This document shows positions 37,459 through 47,326 of a stretch of DNA of 64,000 nt, one piece after another. Source of the DNA: Candidatus Lariskella endosymbiont of Epinotia ramella (GTDB lineage: Bacteria > Pseudomonadota > Alphaproteobacteria > Rickettsiales > Midichloriaceae); assembly GCF_964019805.1 (NCBI RefSeq), contig NZ_OZ026472.1, positions 496,001-560,000 of the forward strand. Reading direction: 5' to 3'. How positions within the stretch are numbered: position 1 is the stretch's first letter; the number at the start of each line of letters is the position of its first letter. Below the pieces are notes generated by a model. The model saw nothing but the letters and a program-made list of their open reading frames with translations. It did no database searches and was not told the DNA's origin. The position numbers were made by a program, and so were the translations under genes.

Positions 37459-38286
37459 ATGAAAGTAAGTACATCTGAGCATGGAAAGAGTTTTGGTATA
37501 AGTAGAGAAAAGTTCATTGAGTATACAAAGACTATTATATGGGCTGTGATTATCGCTTTATTGTTTAGGTCTTTATTTTTTGAGCAGTTTAAGGTACCTA
37601 CATCTTCTATGGTGCCTACAATTATGATTGACGATCGGCTCATTGTCTCTAAATATGCTTATGGATATTCAAGATTTAGTTTTCCTATTTCGCCAGAGAG
37701 TTTTAAAGGTAGAGTATTTTTCACTCCACCGGAAAGAGGCGATGTAATAGTTTTTAAAGCGCCAGATGAGGAAAGTTGGTGTATAAAAAAACTCATAGGA
37801 CTTCCATGTGATAAGATTAATTATATAAAAAGACTAATAGGGCTTCCTGGTGATAAGATACAAATTCAAGATGGAATTTTGTATATTAATGATGTTTCAG
37901 TACAAAGAAAAAGAATAGGTGCGTCAACTCAAATTGGTGAGCGTGGAGAGAGTATTATATATGATGTATATGAAGAAATTCTTCCAAATGATGTTGTATA
38001 CAAGATTCATCAACGCAAAAGCAACTCTGATTCAAATAATGGATTTGATGAGGATAATACACCAATATATAGAGTACCAAAGGGTCATTACTTTTTTCTT
38101 GGTGATAATAGAAATCATTCTGCAGATAGTAGATATTCAAGTGGCATAAGCTATGTTTCAGAAGATAAATTAATGGGCAGGGCTGATGTAATAATCTGGC
38201 CTGGTGATTTTTCTTTTAAAAAATTTTTTTCAAGCATGGATATTGGTAGAATGTTTGGAGGTTTAAGTGACACAGTTACTCATTAA
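37459..38286 (+). CDS. lepB: signal peptidase I with an internal duplication
   Basis: Membrane-bound Ser-Lys protease that removes signal peptides. 275 residues. One N-terminal helix (about 22-40), catalytic Ser in VPTSSMVPTI near 51, and the box E segment GDNRNHSADSR near 218. The catalytic-Lys region is duplicated: CIKKLIGLPCDKIN near 111 is followed directly by YIKRLIGLPGDKIQ, so two candidate general-base lysines occur about 14 residues apart. First gene of a lepB-rnc-era cluster; rnc overlaps its end by 20 bases. Confidence 0.93.
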   Translation: MKVSTSEHGKSFGISREKFIEYTKTIIWAVIIALLFRSLFFEQFKVPTSSMVPTIMIDDRLIVSKYAYGYSRFSFPISPESFKGRVFFTPPERGDVIVFKAPDEESWCIKKLIGLPCDKINYIKRLIGLPGDKIQIQDGILYINDVSVQRKRIGASTQIGERGESIIYDVYEEILPNDVVYKIHQRKSNSDSNNGFDEDNTPIYRVPKGHYFFLGDNRNHSADSRYSSGISYVSEDKLMGRADVIIWPGDFSFKKFFSSMDIGRMFGGLSDTVTH

Positions 38287-38947
38287 TTATAAATTCAATA
38301 ATCCAGACATATTAAGGCTTGCATTAACTCATCCAAGTCTTGGTAAGAATAAAATAAGCAATGCGCCAAAGAATGGATATGAAAGGCTAGAGTTTCTTGG
38401 AGATAGTGTGCTTTCCATGGTCATTGCAGATATAATCTACCATGAGTATTCGGATCTTCTTGAAGGACCGCTATCAATAATACATGCAAATGCTGTGAAT
38501 ACAACAAGCCTTGCGAAGGTTGCATTAAGTATTAATCTAAATGAAGCTATCATGATGGATCACGGAGAAGAGATCATAGGTGGGCGGAGTAATCCAAGAA
38601 ATCTTGAGAATGCAATGGAGGCATTAATAGGAGCAGTTTTTCTAGATAGTGATTATGAAACAGTAAAGTCTTTTATAAAGGAGCTTTGGCGTGATGTTTT
38701 AGGCAATCCAGAAATCGAAAACAAAAATCAGAAGACTAAATTACAAGAGTGGATGCAGAAACATTATAAGACAAATCCAATCTATGTTTTAGAAAATGAG
38801 GAAGGTGATCCTCACTCTCCAATATTTAGTATTTCGGTTGAAATTCATAAGATAGGAAAAGTAATTGCAACTGGGCGTTCTAAAAAAGAAGCGGAACAAA
38901 AGGCTGCTGGTATGATGCTAGAAAAAATAACACATGTAAGTGGTTAA
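38267..38947 (+). CDS. rnc: ribonuclease III
   Basis: Cleaves double-stranded RNA in rRNA and mRNA processing. 226 residues. GTG start within lepB, supported by GGAGG six bases upstream. Catalytic signature ERLEFLGDSVLS near residue 38 and the second acidic cluster NAMEALIGAVFLDSD near 118. C-terminal double-stranded RNA-binding domain from about 155 (KTKLQEWMQKHYKTNP..KKEAEQKAAGMML). Coupled with lepB and era. Confidence 0.97.
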   Translation: MTQLLINYKFNNPDILRLALTHPSLGKNKISNAPKNGYERLEFLGDSVLSMVIADIIYHEYSDLLEGPLSIIHANAVNTTSLAKVALSINLNEAIMMDHGEEIIGGRSNPRNLENAMEALIGAVFLDSDYETVKSFIKELWRDVLGNPEIENKNQKTKLQEWMQKHYKTNPIYVLENEEGDPHSPIFSISVEIHKIGKVIATGRSKKEAEQKAAGMMLEKITHVSG

Positions 38948-38961
38948 TATAATTAAAAAGA

Positions 38962-39831
38962 ATGTCTAAAAAATTATCTATAGTAGCATTGGCAGGAATG
39001 CCAAACGCTGGAAAATCTACGTTAACTAACCTGTTGGTAGGACAAAAGATTTCCATAGTTACACCAAAGGTGCAGACAACAAGATTTAATACAAGAGGAA
39101 TAGTAAATTTAAGAGAAACACAAATAATTTTTATAGATACTCCTGGGCTTTTTAAACCTAAAAAGCCTCTTGAAAAACAAATAGTAAGGTCGGCATGGGA
39201 TGGAATAAACGAAGCTGATATAATATGCTTTTTGATCGATCCAAATTCAGATTTTCTTGAATATTTATTAACAATTAAAGAGAGAGTGAAAAATAACAAT
39301 CAAATCTGTATTGCAGTAATAAATAAGATAGATAAATTACGTGATAAAAAGACTCTATTGCCAATTATGGAGTCTCTAAATCAACTCAGCATTTTTCATT
39401 CTATCTTTATGATCTCTGCGCTGCGTGGAAATGGAATTGACAATCTTTTGTCATTTATTACACAAAATGCAAAGGAAATGCCATGGCTTTTCAAGGAAGA
39501 TGAGGTAACTGATAAAACAGAGCGTGAAATTGCAGAGGAAGTTACAAGAGAGACTCTATACATGACGCTTGCAGAGGAATTGCCATATTCTATAGAGGTA
39601 AAAACTGAAAAGTGGGAAGAGCTTGATGATGGCAGTGCAAAGATTCATCAAGTGATACATGTTTTAAAAGAATCTCAAAAAAACATTATAGTTGGCAAAC
39701 AAGGAGCGAAGATAAAAGAAGTAGGATCAAAGAGTAGAGTAAAGATCTCAAATATACTAGATAGACCTATACATTTATTCTTATACGTAAAAGTGAAAGA
39801 AGATTGGATAGAAAAACAATGCCTTCTCTAG
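38962..39831 (+). CDS. era: GTPase Era
   Basis: Essential GTPase in 16S rRNA maturation and small-subunit assembly. 289 residues. G1 GMPNAGKSTLTN near residue 14, G3 FIDTPGLFKP near 57, G4 AVINKIDKL near 119, and a C-terminal KH domain with IIVGKQGAKIKEVG near 250. Fifteen bases follow rnc. Confidence 0.97.
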   Translation: MSKKLSIVALAGMPNAGKSTLTNLLVGQKISIVTPKVQTTRFNTRGIVNLRETQIIFIDTPGLFKPKKPLEKQIVRSAWDGINEADIICFLIDPNSDFLEYLLTIKERVKNNNQICIAVINKIDKLRDKKTLLPIMESLNQLSIFHSIFMISALRGNGIDNLLSFITQNAKEMPWLFKEDEVTDKTEREIAEEVTRETLYMTLAEELPYSIEVKTEKWEELDDGSAKIHQVIHVLKESQKNIIVGKQGAKIKEVGSKSRVKISNILDRPIHLFLYVKVKEDWIEKQCLL

Positions 39832-40184
39832 CATTTTATTGCATTTTGCAAGGAATGCTACAATTCAAGCTTTTTTTGAAATATAGCGTTATATCAAAAT
39901 CCGAAATATCAACTCTTTATTTACCAGCTATATACATTAATTTTATTGTTATACCTTTTAAAAGTTGACATATGGCTTCAGAATTGGTAGACAAGATTGG
40001 TCTTTACCTCTCTTATATCTTATGTGAATCATAAATTTATGTTTCACTTAGGCGTTATTATTTTTATGTTAGGGTAATTGTTTTTATAGCTTTGTGTTTT
40101 TGAAAATATAGTTATAGTTGTGTCTTTCATACCAAGATCTTTTAGATTACTATAGCTATGTTATACAAAGTAATATTTATTATG
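39832..40184. other. intergenic region before tRNA-Met
   Basis: No gene or repeat recognised. The 3-prime side presumably carries the tRNA promoter. Confidence 0.4.
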
Positions 40185-40260
40185 GCGAAGTAGCTCAGTT
40201 GGTCAGAGCAGCGGAATCATAATCCGTTTGTCGGGGGTTCAAATCCCTCCTTCGCTACCA
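40185..40260 (+). tRNA. tRNA-Met (CAU), elongator type
   Basis: 76 bases including encoded CCA. Acceptor GGCGAAG pairs with CTTCGCT (terminal G-U). D-arm GCTC..GAGC, anticodon stem GCGGA/TCCGT with loop ATCATAA giving CAU, T-arm GGGGGTTCAAATCCCTC. The overall sequence matches the elongator methionine tRNA pattern of alphaproteobacteria; a lysidine-modified Ile tRNA is the alternative for CAU. Confidence 0.93.
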
Positions 40261-40618
40261 CAGTTTATGTGTTATAAAAAGCTGTAAGCTCTAAATTATA
40301 GTATATGCTCAAAAATCTAGATCGATTCTGATATACTATAATTTTTTGACAACATAAATTTTGCAGTCCATCCGCCAAAAATTGATTTGCTGCGCTAATT
40401 TTAGGATATATTAATTGTTCCTGTGTTTAGTAAACACTACTTTCACAAGATCCGTAAGGTTTTTGCGTTTATTATAACATTTTCTTACGGATGTAAACCA
40501 CTATTTTTACGCTCTAAACATCATTTTATGTTGCTTCCGAGGCTTTTGGTGCGCGTACTATGCCTCAATTCAAAAAAAATTTTACTTATTGATTGATAGA
40601 CACATATAATAAAAAAAA
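40261..40618. other. intergenic region with a family R repeat
   Basis: Filled mainly by the family R copy at 40370-40565. No gene. Confidence 0.45.
40370..40565 (+). repeat. dispersed repeat family R, shortened copy
   Basis: Starts GTCCATCCGCCAAAAATTGA, lacks the middle hairpin, and keeps TTTCACAAGATCCGTAAG..CTTACGGATG plus the GTGCGCGTACTATG end. Confidence 0.65.
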
Positions 40619-41743
40619 TCATTTATACATACTATTCTCAGTAGTTAAGTTATTTTCTGCTAGACGTTGCTGATGGCTCAATGTTTTAGTTTGTATATTT
40701 TTCGCTTCACGGTACGCCTGCTCTAGCTCAAGTCTTTCATATTCATATGTAGACTTGAAAGTATTAATTTCAGGTTTAAAGCTAGCTGCACATTGAGCTG
40801 CAAGCTGCAAAGAGCCAAGTTGCGTTTCATTACTGATAGATATTGGTTGTATAATGAGACTAGGCTTATCATTAAAAAAGAGTCTAGAAATGATAGATGG
40901 TTTGTATGTTTGTATGGTGACTTGATCAGCAGTATTCTTATCAGTTACTGTAATAGTCCCTTGATATCCCATGAGTATGCTAAACCACGACTCTGGAGCA
41001 TGTACTTCAATTTTTAAATCTCTACCATTTAATACAGGAAACACATCTTGTATACGTGATACATTCATATTAGCTATGTATGTAGATAACATAGTAAAAG
41101 TTTTATCATATTGAAGTGCTAAGGAATTTATTTGCATGCCCATAGGCACCTTTACAAAGTTCATTTCAATAGGATTATTCTTGATATCTTGATATAGATG
41201 TTGCAAGAATTCATGATCAAAGTCTTTATCTTGATTTACATTTTTTAAATTGTTTTGAAATTGTATAAAACTCATATGGTTTCGAATAGATGGATTATGC
41301 AAGTCAGTATTCAGCATGATAGTTGCAAATGCTAATAGATATACCGCATCAGGGTGATTAAAATCTTGACATTGGTTTTGTTGCACATAAGCTTCGCTAA
41401 ATTCTTGAACTAGTCTGTCTATTTTTTGTGCTTCTCCAGGCAACTTATAACTCTTTAAATAATCACGTAATGCATCACCAAATGGTTTATCTTTAAATTC
41501 CATACTTGCAACAAAATGTTTTAGTACACTTTGATTTTCTGTTGCTTTGGTGCCTAGATAATCTCCAATTTCAGATAAATCTAGATTTTGTTTTTCTGTT
41601 GTAAAGAAAGCTGCAATTTGTTTTTCTTTATCTATTTGTAATGTATTACAAATATCTTTAATTTGTGCGATCCCATTCTTTGGCTTAGCATTAAAAACCT
41701 TAGCAATTTGAGATCTTATTTCAGCAGAAAATTTCTCGTGCAT
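40619..41743 (-). CDS. ralF: RalF-type Sec7-domain effector (ARF guanine-nucleotide exchange factor)
   Basis: 374 residues. Residues about 1-195 form a Sec7 domain: the glutamic-finger segment KLPGEAQKIDRLVQEF near 93 and the second signature AFATIMLNTDLHNPSIR near 130. The rest (about 200-355) matches a Sec7-capping domain (NVSRIQDVFPVLNGRD, KPSIISRLFFND). In Legionella and Rickettsia this protein is injected by a type IV secretion system and activates host ARF GTPases on membranes. It stands alone here; no secretion genes are in the window. The polar, basic C-terminal tail may contain the secretion signal. Sec7 domains are of eukaryotic origin. Confidence 0.93.
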   Translation of the reverse strand: MHEKFSAEIRSQIAKVFNAKPKNGIAQIKDICNTLQIDKEKQIAAFFTTEKQNLDLSEIGDYLGTKATENQSVLKHFVASMEFKDKPFGDALRDYLKSYKLPGEAQKIDRLVQEFSEAYVQQNQCQDFNHPDAVYLLAFATIMLNTDLHNPSIRNHMSFIQFQNNLKNVNQDKDFDHEFLQHLYQDIKNNPIEMNFVKVPMGMQINSLALQYDKTFTMLSTYIANMNVSRIQDVFPVLNGRDLKIEVHAPESWFSILMGYQGTITVTDKNTADQVTIQTYKPSIISRLFFNDKPSLIIQPISISNETQLGSLQLAAQCAASFKPEINTFKSTYEYERLELEQAYREAKNIQTKTLSHQQRLAENNLTTENSMYK

Positions 41744-42382
41744 ATTATTACTTATAGTTTCAAAATATTAATTTTCATAATGTCTATAGCAGTGAAATAA
41801 AGTATGAAATCAAGTATCATGCTATAGATATGCTTTCTTCAATATCAAAAGATTTTGTAATGCGTTTTGTCATAGACTTATATGCTTATTGTTAGATCAA
41901 AAAATCATAATTATTGCGAAAGATTTTATGTTAAAAAAACTTTCCGATTTCTAACATAGCTACACTTATTATTGCTTGTTTTATAAGGTCATCAAATTAA
42001 GTTCATATGTTATTTCAAGCGCATCATACCTCTAGCTATTCATCTAATTTAGCTACAGTAGGTTGGTCTGACCATGCTTCTTATCTCATGCCATCGCACT
42101 TCTTCACATCATTTTTCTTACTCGCTCTTTATCAATAGACTCTTAAATACATGCATTAACTGTCATTTGTTTTGATTAAAAGATAGATATAGAACTACTC
42201 TTTAACCTTATGGTTGTAGACAATGTGTATAAATGATAGCAACATTGGAAATTTTATCAAATCAAAAAATGTAATTTTTATGATATATTTATCAAGGTAT
42301 AATTTAATTAAAAACAACTTAAAATTGACTCTAAGTATGTAGTATGATAATTGTCGCAATTCCATGATGAGGATTATATATT
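41744..42382. other. intergenic region upstream of ralF
   Basis: About 640 AT-rich bases with no gene, RNA or repeat recognised. Confidence 0.4.
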
Positions 42383-42408
42383 AGACCTCTTGCATAACCT
42401 ATTTAAAG

Positions 42409-43598
42409 TGTAGAAGTCAATATTTGATCTTACAGACAGTTATAAATTTTATATCTGCTTGTCAGTTAAGTTTTGACTGTCAGATATGTAACTGAGATAC
42501 AAGATTTCATTATTCTTTTCCACAGCAAACTTTTTACTATCCAAAAAAGTTTGCATAGGAGTTTTTCCATAACAATATTTACCAGAATGAGGTCTTGCAT
42601 TGTTGAAATGTTCTAACCAAATATCAAGATCTAATTGCAAATCATCTAATGCTGTATAAATCTTTTTACGCATAGCTGTATCAAAGAATTCTTGTTTCAT
42701 AGTTTTATTAAAACGTTCACACATACCATTAGTCTGAGGTGAATATGCTTTAGTTGTAGTATGCTCTATACCTTCTATACTGAGAAATAACTCAAAAGCA
42801 TGGTGCTCTATATTCCCTTTATATTCTCCTCCACGATCTGTAAGAATACGAAGCATTGGTATCCCTTGACTCTCATACCATGGTAACACTCGATCATTTA
42901 GCATATCAGCTGCAGTAATTGCAGTTCTTTCAGTATACAGTTTAGCATCAGCAAATCTACTGTAGCTATCAATAAACACCTGAGCATAAACCTTTCCTAT
43001 CCCTTTGAAATTTCCTACATAATATGTATCTTGGCAACCTAGATAACCTGGATGTTGTGTCTCAATTTCTCCATGTGCTTCTTTTTCATTACTACGTTTC
43101 TCTAGTACTTGCAGCTGTGCTTCAGTCAAAATAATACCATCTTGGGCCATCTTAGCTTCTAATGCTTTCAATCTTTTATTGATATTATTTAAATCATTAC
43201 GTAACCAAATTGACCTGACTCCACCAGGTGAGACAAGTATACCACTCTTCTTCAGCTCATTTGATACTCTAAGTTGTCCATATGCTGGGTACTCTATCGC
43301 CATATCAATTACTGCTTTTTCTACATTAGGATCTACTCTATTAGCCATTATTGGCTTCTTACGACTTATTTCGTATAGCGCTTCTTCTCCTCCTGTTTCA
43401 TATAGTTCTTTAAATCTGTAATAGCTATCTCTACTATAACCCATTGCCTTACATGCAGATGATATACTACCAAGGCTTTTGGCCAATTCAAGTAAACCAA
43501 TTTTAGGTTTGATTATTTTTTGATTTAAGTTCATTGCTTATCTCCATTTAATAACTAATTTAGTTTACCAAATGTAAGATAAAATATCGACTAATACA
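42409..43598 (-). mobile_element. IS481-family insertion sequence
   Basis: 1190 bp, TGT..ACA ends, imperfect 26-bp inverted repeats (22 matches, shared core ATCTTACA at the inner side). Direct repeats TTTAAAG at 42402-42408 and 43599-43605 come from the IS5 target sequence. It inserted just at the stop codon of the IS5 transposase. Confidence 0.92.
42449..43534 (-). CDS. IS481-family transposase
   Basis: 361 residues. N-terminal helix-turn-helix ([25 protein letters not shown]), then an integrase core with Asp in [15 protein letters not shown] near 188, Asp in [12 protein letters not shown] near 230 and Glu in [17 protein letters not shown] near 270. Ends with [18 protein letters not shown]. 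An intact and probably active DDE transposase. Single copy in the window. Confidence 0.92.
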   Translation of the reverse strand: MNLNQKIIKPKIGLLELAKSLGSISSACKAMGYSRDSYYRFKELYETGGEEALYEISRKKPIMANRVDPNVEKAVIDMAIEYPAYGQLRVSNELKKSGILVSPGGVRSIWLRNDLNNINKRLKALEAKMAQDGIILTEAQLQVLEKRSNEKEAHGEIETQHPGYLGCQDTYYVGNFKGIGKVYAQVFIDSYSRFADAKLYTERTAITAADMLNDRVLPWYESQGIPMLRILTDRGGEYKGNIEHHAFELFLSIEGIEHTTTKAYSPQTNGMCERFNKTMKQEFFDTAMRKKIYTALDDLQLDLDIWLEHFNNARPHSGKYCYGKTPMQTFLDSKKFAVEKNNEILYLSYISDSQNLTDKQI

Positions 43599-43599
43599 T

Positions 43600-44453
43600 T
43601 TAAAGCTCAAAGTTATAGATACCAGCAAGTAAATTAAACCTTAAACCGAATCGTTTTCTTCTGTTCCTATAACGATCAGCGATAATTTTAAATCGTTTGA
43701 TCATGCCTATGACGTTTTCATTTAAAACACGTTCACTAGACAATTGACGATTTTTCTTTTTATCTTTCCTGCTTAGTGGTCGCTTTTTTGTCTTTTTCTT
43801 TGGTAACTCTGAATTATAATGCAACTTATCAATGCCTTGATAACCAGTATCTGTAAGAACTTTAATCTCAGGGTGGATGTGAACTCCGGATTCTTTAAAT
43901 AACCTGAAATCATGACGCTTGCCATTAGAAAAATTAGTGCAAATGATTTCTTTTTTCCTTTTATCCACAATAAGCTGAGTTTTTAGAGTATGTCGCCTCT
44001 TTTTTCCCGAATAAAAGTGCTTCTGTTTTTTTTAGGTCGTTCTATCGGTGTTTCAGTAGCATCAATTAACACAAGTTCGTATTCAGAATCGCTTTTTAGT
44101 AATGCTTTACGTCCAGGTAGTGAAAATCGTTTATCTTTAATTAGAGTATCTTCAATCCAACGTATATTACGATAACAGGCACTTTCACTTATTCCATAAC
44201 TGCGGGAAATATGAAAATATGTCCTGTATTCACGCAAGTACTCAAGCGTCATGAGTAATCGATCTTCTAAAGCCAATTTATTGGGTTTTCCACCTTGAGA
44301 CTTTAAAATAGCTTCAGCTTCTTTTAATATACTTAGTATAACTTCAAACGTTCCTCGTTTAATGCCAGTAAGCCTGCGAAACTCTTCTGCGTATTCATCT
44401 TTGATGTTTTCAAACTTCATGTTATCCTTGATAAAATCAAGGATTTTAATCAA
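43600..44453 (-). CDS. IS5-family DDE transposase, frameshifted (copy 4)
   Basis: Frames 44453-43983 and 43968-43600. The TAA stop (43600-43602) is part of the 7-bp duplication made by IS481, so the coding sequence is complete despite the insertion. Identical in protein sequence to the other copies. Confidence 0.85.
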
Positions 44454-44480
44454 TTTATATGGTTATGCAAGAGGTCTATT

Positions 44481-44818
44481 ATCAATTGATTCCATTCGTT
44501 TTAAAGCATCTTTACACACTGTTTCTAAGACATGTATTCATCTTTTTATAACGCAGTCTTCTAATTTATGAACTAAACCATATCAAGAATAGAGATTAAC
44601 TGATTTATTGCACTGCCTTTATCAGTGCACGCGTGAGTATTTAAAGGTATGATTTTTTATAGTACCAGTTAATTTCTTAATCAAATATTATATATTAATA
44701 AATACATAATAACCGGTCTCACAAAGCGCAAATTTTTGAAATATAGTGAATATACTGCAAAGAAATATTTTGATTGAGCTATTTTATCAAATCAATAAAC
44801 AAAGTTTACCTTTATTAT
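44481..44818. other. intergenic region
   Basis: Contains a partial family S repeat at 44695-44760 (ATACATAATAACCGGTCT..GCGCAAATTTTTGAAATATA) and a fragment like the type 2 miniature element (GCACTGCCTTTATCAGTGCA) at 44611-44630. No gene. Confidence 0.4.
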
Positions 44819-45325
44819 ATGTCAATGAGATTAACAAAAGAGTTTTTTTTACAACCAACATTACAAGTAGCAGAGTTATTGCTTGGAAAAATATTAAATT
44901 TTGATAATTATCAAGGCATTATTACAGAAACAGAAGCGTATATAGGGCAAGATGATCCTGCTTGTCATGCATCAAAAGGTAAAACAAAAAGAACATCCAT
45001 AATGTTTGAAGAAGGTGGACATTGTTATGTATACTTAATATATGGAATGTATTATTGTTTTAATATTATTACTGAAGCTAGAGATTTTCCTGCTGGTGTA
45101 CTGATCAGAGGTCTCAAGTTAATTTCTCCTACTGATATCACTATACAAGGACCAGGAAAATTATGTAAATATCTAGGAATTGATATGAAACATAATGGTC
45201 TAAGCGTATTAGATTCAAAAAATTTGTTCTTAACAGATCATAACTATAAACCAAAATTTATTGCTACTACGCGTATTGGTATAAAGGTAGGCACAGATAA
45301 ATTATGGCGTTTTTTAGTGCAGTAA
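44819..45325 (+). CDS. 3-methyladenine DNA glycosylase (AAG/MPG family)
   Basis: Excises alkylated or deaminated purines from DNA. The ATG at 44819 (MSMRLTKEFF) is preferred over an upstream extension at 44774. About 168 residues, slightly short of the usual 180-200. Motifs: ITETEAYIGQDDPACHAS near 40 with the catalytic Glu, GHCYVYLIYGMYYCFNI near 74, and GPGKLCKYLGID near 118. Followed by a hairpin terminator. The C-terminus ends at VGTDKLWRFLV, as in the family. Confidence 0.92.
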   Translation: MSMRLTKEFFLQPTLQVAELLLGKILNFDNYQGIITETEAYIGQDDPACHASKGKTKRTSIMFEEGGHCYVYLIYGMYYCFNIITEARDFPAGVLIRGLKLISPTDITIQGPGKLCKYLGIDMKHNGLSVLDSKNLFLTDHNYKPKFIATTRIGIKVGTDKLWRFLVQ

Positions 45326-45331
45326 TTACAT

Positions 45332-45357
45332 ATAAATCCTACTATTTCAGGATTTAT
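45332..45357 (+). terminator. hairpin terminator after the DNA glycosylase gene
   Basis: Perfect 9-bp stem ATAAATCCT / AGGATTTAT with an 8-base loop, 7 bases after the stop codon. The following tract (ATAAATTAA) is only moderately T-rich, so efficiency is uncertain. Confidence 0.5.
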
Positions 45358-45570
45358 ATAAATTAATATGAGAAATACATTGTAAAGATTTATAAGAAAA
45401 CATTAGTATTTTGACTCAAAACTATACATTTGGAGCGTACTCTTCTACTGGGTAAATCAAAAAACAGAGTCTGTGATGCTTATTAATAGGTGAGAATATA
45501 CTTTTACTTGTGTTATTATATATAAGTTACTTTCTAAGAAATAGCACTGAATAACGTATCAAACTGCAAT

Positions 45571-46215
45571 TTATTCAGCTTGTAAGAACATGTGTTCGTT
45601 TGCTTGTGTAACACACCAGGAATAATCTCCATAAGTATTCATTAAGCATGAACTCGTAAAAGCATAATGATCTGTATAGTTTAGTTTACCAACAATGTAA
45701 TTATACTCTTCTTCTCTTCCAGACTTTATAGCTTGCCGCACAACCCAATCTCCAAATACATGTAATGCTGAAGTTTGTAATTCAAAATCTAAATAAGGCA
45801 ATATCTTTCCAAGATCTGATAACTTACTGATGTTAAAATTTGGGATCAGTGTACATAGGCTATCATCAGTAGAATGTTCTGCTTTTGTTTCATTCAAAGT
45901 AAGGTATTTATCTATTATATTATGTTGTTCATTTACACATTTTTTAATTATACGAAAATTTTCAGCATAAATACTTAAAGTATCACGCCATGAATCAATT
46001 TTTGAAGCTTCTTTTATTTGTTTTTGCACTACACTATTTAGAGCTGATATAAATTCCGCATCATCTATGACTTGTTCAGAGACAGCATTAAAAAACGCTG
46101 CGCTTTTTAATGATGAAAGTTTTCTACCATAGAACACGCAATATACATCCAATTCATCAAGTTTTGTTGAATTTGTTATGCAGCGTTCTATTTTATCACG
46201 TAACTTATATATCAT
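45571..46215 (-). CDS. conserved-looking hypothetical protein, unrecognised
   Basis: 214 residues, soluble, no signal peptide or membrane helix, probably helical. It starts at ATG 46215 with AAGG about 10 bases upstream. No family motif is recognised; notable segments are DELDVYCVFYGRKLSS near 20 and GDYSWCVTQANEHMFLQAE at the C-terminus. Codon use resembles that of neighbouring genes and the frame is long in AT-rich DNA, which supports a real gene. A secreted effector is possible but nothing in the sequence shows it. Confidence 0.6.
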   Translation of the reverse strand: MIYKLRDKIERCITNSTKLDELDVYCVFYGRKLSSLKSAAFFNAVSEQVIDDAEFISALNSVVQKQIKEASKIDSWRDTLSIYAENFRIIKKCVNEQHNIIDKYLTLNETKAEHSTDDSLCTLIPNFNISKLSDLGKILPYLDFELQTSALHVFGDWVVRQAIKSGREEEYNYIVGKLNYTDHYAFTSSCLMNTYGDYSWCVTQANEHMFLQAE

Positions 46216-46716
46216 TTTATAACCTTCGAAAATTGTGCTTTGTTACTAATATTCAATTGAATAAGTACATCAACAATAGCTATAACCTTTAGTTTATATA
46301 ACACACACTTCACATATGTTGACCGCTTAACAATTTTACTAAGACAATGAAGCAAGCTCTCAATATGTTATTAAGTGAAATATTATCGTCATATATACAT
46401 AATCAATACAACTTGATTGTAACATATATACTAAAATATTACACCAATATATTGCAGAGGTATTAAGATACATTATCTAGACGTCAACATCTGCAGAGTT
46501 TAATATATAATAAAAGTAGAACTGGAATGATTATTTTAAATTGATGTATAGCTAAAATGCTATAAAATAGGCGTAGCAGGCGAGTATTTAGAATAAATTT
46601 TTATTCGCTTAAAATCGCAATATAACTCTACTTGAAGCTAGAGGTTGACTTAAAATTTATCAGAAAGACAAAGTTTAGCATGACTCTTTTATACTGCTTT
46701 AGCCATATAGGTATTA
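46216..46716. other. intergenic region
   Basis: 500 AT-rich bases between two leftward genes. A weak family S-like fragment (GGCGAGTATTTAGAATAAAT) occurs at 46578-46600. No gene recognised. Confidence 0.35.
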
Positions 46717-47100
46717 TTAGACAGCAAGATCAATATGACACTCCCACGCGTTTTCTATGTGCATCTCAATCCTGTCTTGCAGTACTAGAAAAAAGTCAAA
46801 GCGCGCTTCATAATGTACGTATTCTTGAGACTGCGATAGAAAAAATAATGCAGCATTAGTGTTTCTGAGTTTTTGTCTTTCAGATATTAAGCAGAAAACA
46901 TTTGCTTTCTTTCTTGCCTTTACTTCGCAGAATATTAATATACCTTTCTTAGTGGCGATGAGATCAAGTTCACCATACGGAGTCCTATATCTATTTTCTA
47001 ATACAGCATAGCTATTTGCAACTAAATATTCTGCTACCAGCACCTCGGAAGTTAATCCGTATAAATAAGAGGAAGATGCCTTCTTTTTGTCTATACTCAT
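46717..47100 (-). CDS. yraN: YraN (UPF0102) family nuclease-like protein
   Basis: About 127 residues from the ATG at 47100 (an upstream frame extension to 47136 lacks family similarity). Restriction-endonuclease-like fold: GLTSEVLVAEYLVANSY near 15, RYRTPYGELDLIATKKGILIFCEVKARK near 38-65 with the acidic/Lys active-site pattern (E-D..E-V-K), and a C-terminal RFDFFLV strand. The biological role of YraN is not established. Confidence 0.88.
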   Translation of the reverse strand: MSIDKKKASSSYLYGLTSEVLVAEYLVANSYAVLENRYRTPYGELDLIATKKGILIFCEVKARKKANVFCLISERQKLRNTNAALFFLSQSQEYVHYEARFDFFLVLQDRIEMHIENAWECHIDLAV

Positions 47101-47127
47101 TAGCAATGCAGAAATATAATAAAGTCT

Positions 47128-47280
47128 ATCCGTCACAAATACGCGGTCTTGCGCTAATTTTCGGGTATATAATTGTACTGTACCTAGTAAATACTACTTA
47201 ACATGAATCCATAAGGTTTTTTGCAATTTTGCCACTTTTTCTCATGGATTTTGATGCATCATAATTGTTTACAACAAATA
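47128..47280 (+). repeat. dispersed repeat family R, degraded copy
   Basis: AGTCTATCCGTCACAAATAC, GCGCTAATTTTCGGGTATAT and ATCCATAAGGTTTTTTGC modules, followed by the CACTTTTTCTCATGGATTTTG module also found near 21615. Confidence 0.5.
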
Positions 47281-47326
47281 TAAACCCTATACCTTGAGAG
47301 TGATAATGCAACTACCACATAATGAC

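Larger units (their letters stand above)
42383..44477 (-). mobile_element. IS5-family insertion sequence, copy 4, containing a nested IS481 element
   Basis: Flanked by ATT at 42380-42382 and 44478-44480. Without the 1190-bp insertion and its 7-bp duplication it is again 898 bp. The left inverted repeat is separated from the body by IS481. Confidence 0.92.

Noticed and set aside
46632..46859. 75-codon plus-strand ORF
   Set aside because: Runs antisense to yraN, which has clear family motifs.
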